This document shows, piece by piece, positions 4,694 through 6,032 of a stretch of 6,032 nt of DNA. The DNA comes from Mariprofundaceae bacterium (GTDB lineage Bacteria; Pseudomonadota; Zetaproteobacteria; Mariprofundales; Mariprofundaceae). The number at the start of each line of letters is the position of its first letter. Position 1 is the first letter of the stretch. Both the position numbers and the translations under genes were made by a program. Where the stretch lies: assembly GCA_027075825.1 (NCBI GenBank), contig JALSZZ010000361.1, positions 22,001 to 28,032 on the forward strand, read 5' to 3'. The notes beneath the pieces are model-generated. The model ran no database searches, was not told the origin of the DNA, and saw only the letters and a list, made by a program, of their open reading frames with translations.

Positions 4694-6032
4694 TTATCAC
4701 AACCGCTATCGCCATATCCTGTGGCTGATACTCATTTACTGTTCACTGGGCGTTTTTTCGGCGCAGGCGCTGGAAAACCGGCAAGAAATTGAAAAACAGC
4801 TACAACAATTACAGGCATCACCGGATGCCGAACTGGTACCCAAGGCAGTGGAGCGTGCCCGCGCCTACCTTGGCGCTGCTATGCTGGCGGCTGATCAGGG
4901 CGATACTGACGGCGAGCAAACGGCCCTGAAACGAGCCAGGGAAGCTGTGGAAGAAGGCTGGGGCAATGCCCGTTTTATCAAAAACAAGTTCACCGATCTG
5001 CTGCGTTTGCAGGCGGCGGCAAAAGAGGCTGCGGCCAGTGTCAACCCCCGGGATGCGCGCAGCGTTGAAGAAATTCCGGTGTGGATCAGCAAAGGAGACA
5101 AGGCGCTTCGCGAAGTATTCAGAGCCGCTGGCGAAGGCAAGCTGAATGTCAGCCAGCAACGTGCCGGCAGTGTACGGGCTGCTTATACCAATGCCATCAA
5201 CACGGCCATCCCTGTACTGTTGAACAAAACGGAACAAACATTGCGCAGCGCCGCCAACAAAAATGCCAAAAGCTACACCCCTGTTGTGTATCAGGATGCC
5301 AAAAACGCCTACGCTGCGCTTAAGCGTTACAGTGACGGCATTGCCACCCAGGTACCGGAACACCCGGCGCTGGCGCTGAAGCTGGCAGAACGCGCTGTCG
5401 AGATCGCCTTGCAGGTCAAGGAATGGCGCAAGCAAAGTGGCAGTCATGAAGAACTGCTGCTGGCAGCGCGTCGTCAGCGTCTGGATCTTGGCAGTGCGCT
5501 GGGGCTGGAGCTTGCTTCGCCAGCGGATGATTTCAATATGTCCGCCTTACTGGATGCCGTACGCCGGTTGCGCCACAAAATTGATGATCAGGAAAACCAG
5601 TATGAGGCGCGCATCAACAAGCTGAAAAGCGATGCTGAACGTCATGAGGCAAGGGCGCTGGCTGATCTTCGGAACAAACTGCAAGCTGACTGTAGCGAGC
5701 AACTGGCCACCATGAAAGATGCTTACCGCGCCAAGATTGAGCGTCTGACCTTTGAAGACAAGCGCAAAAAGAGTGTGCAACAATTGTTCGACAAGGGTGA
5801 AGTGGAAATTCAAAGCGGTGTTGACGGCAGTATGCTGCTGCGCCTGACCAAACTGAAATTTGCGCCCGGCAAAACGGAGCTTGATCCGCAATACTTTGAA
5901 TTTCTTGGCCGCGTCAAGGAAGCGCTCAGCCTCTATGATGACCGTCAGATCAGCATCAATGGCCATACCGATAATCAGGGCGACATCAAGAAAAATCAAA
6001 AGCTTTCACTGGCTCGCGCTGAGGCAGTGATG
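4686..6032 (+). CDS. Exported OmpA-family protein with long helical region (3' end off window)
   Basis: Open for 449 codons from a TTG start to the right edge. Residues 1-28 look like a Sec signal peptide: Arg2, Arg7 and Arg9, hydrophobic stretch ILWLILIYC at 11-19, and cleavage after A-Q-A at 26-28. Cys19 is preceded by Tyr, a poor lipobox, so lipoprotein processing is less likely. Residues about 29-300 are Ala/Glu/Lys-rich and look helical. About 295-370 is highly charged and probably coiled coil. About 380-449 begins an OmpA C-terminal peptidoglycan-binding domain, with LKFAPGKTEL, GHTDNQG at 426-432 and N437-x2-LSLAR-A at 437-445. The domain is cut before its end. A periplasmic or outer-membrane anchoring role follows from the domain; the helical part is unrecognised. 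The 8-bp overlap with nadA implies coupled translation but no obvious shared function. Confidence 0.88.
   Translation, partial: MRNYHNRYRHILWLILIYCSLGVFSAQALENRQEIEKQLQQLQASPDAELVPKAVERARAYLGAAMLAADQGDTDGEQTALKRAREAVEEGWGNARFIKNKFTDLLRLQAAAKEAAASVNPRDARSVEEIPVWISKGDKALREVFRAAGEGKLNVSQQRAGSVRAAYTNAINTAIPVLLNKTEQTLRSAANKNAKSYTPVVYQDAKNAYAALKRYSDGIATQVPEHPALALKLAERAVEIALQVKEWRKQSGSHEELLLAARRQRLDLGSALGLELASPADDFNMSALLDAVRRLRHKIDDQENQYEARINKLKSDAERHEARALADLRNKLQADCSEQLATMKDAYRAKIERLTFEDKRKKSVQQLFDKGEVEIQSGVDGSMLLRLTKLKFAPGKTELDPQYFEFLGRVKEALSLYDDRQISINGHTDNQGDIKKNQKLSLARAEAVM

Noticed and set aside
4818..5447. 209-codon minus-strand open frame
   Set aside because: It lies opposite the OmpA-like gene, whose frame shows a signal peptide and an OmpA domain. 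The reverse frame has no family features.
5547..5999. 150-codon minus-strand open frame
   Set aside because: It is antisense to the coiled-coil and OmpA-domain coding sequence and shows no motif or credible start signals.

Overview
The window looks like chromosomal DNA of a gammaproteobacterium of middling GC content. This rests on the protein flavour, a Pseudomonas/Xanthomonas-style REP-like repeat array, and an OmpA-family envelope protein with a Sec signal peptide. The species cannot be named from the sequence. Two unrelated transcription units run away from each other from a 633-base spacer.

Left block (1-2974, minus strand) is part of a Type I restriction-modification operon in the order hsdM, hepT-like gene, MNT-hsdS fusion. 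HsdM (528 aa from the chosen ATG) is the N6-adenine methyltransferase subunit. The next gene encodes a 136-aa helical protein of the HEPN / nucleotidyltransferase-substrate-binding type, with an exact R-x4-H-x-Y motif. The third open frame starts inside the second gene. It encodes a minimal nucleotidyltransferase with an exact G-S-x10-D-x-D motif, and with no stop codon it continues into an HsdS specificity subunit that runs off the left edge. The antitoxin-type enzyme of an MntA-HepT toxin-antitoxin pair is therefore covalently part of the DNA-recognition subunit, and the toxin-type partner gene sits between hsdM and hsdS. This is the most unusual feature of the window. hsdR is not in the window and is expected further left.

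Middle block (2975-3607) has no credible gene. It holds a weak promoter candidate and ribosome binding site for hsdM, a tandem array of two full and one partial 138/139-bp units built from convergent REP-like palindromes, a 12-bp direct repeat outside the array, and a 10-bp inverted repeat just before nadA.

Right block (3608-6032, plus strand) holds nadA (quinolinate synthase, NAD biosynthesis). It overlaps by 8 bp the TTG-started gene of an exported OmpA-like protein with a long helical middle region and a C-terminal peptidoglycan-binding domain cut by the window edge. The two are probably co-transcribed, but no functional link is evident.
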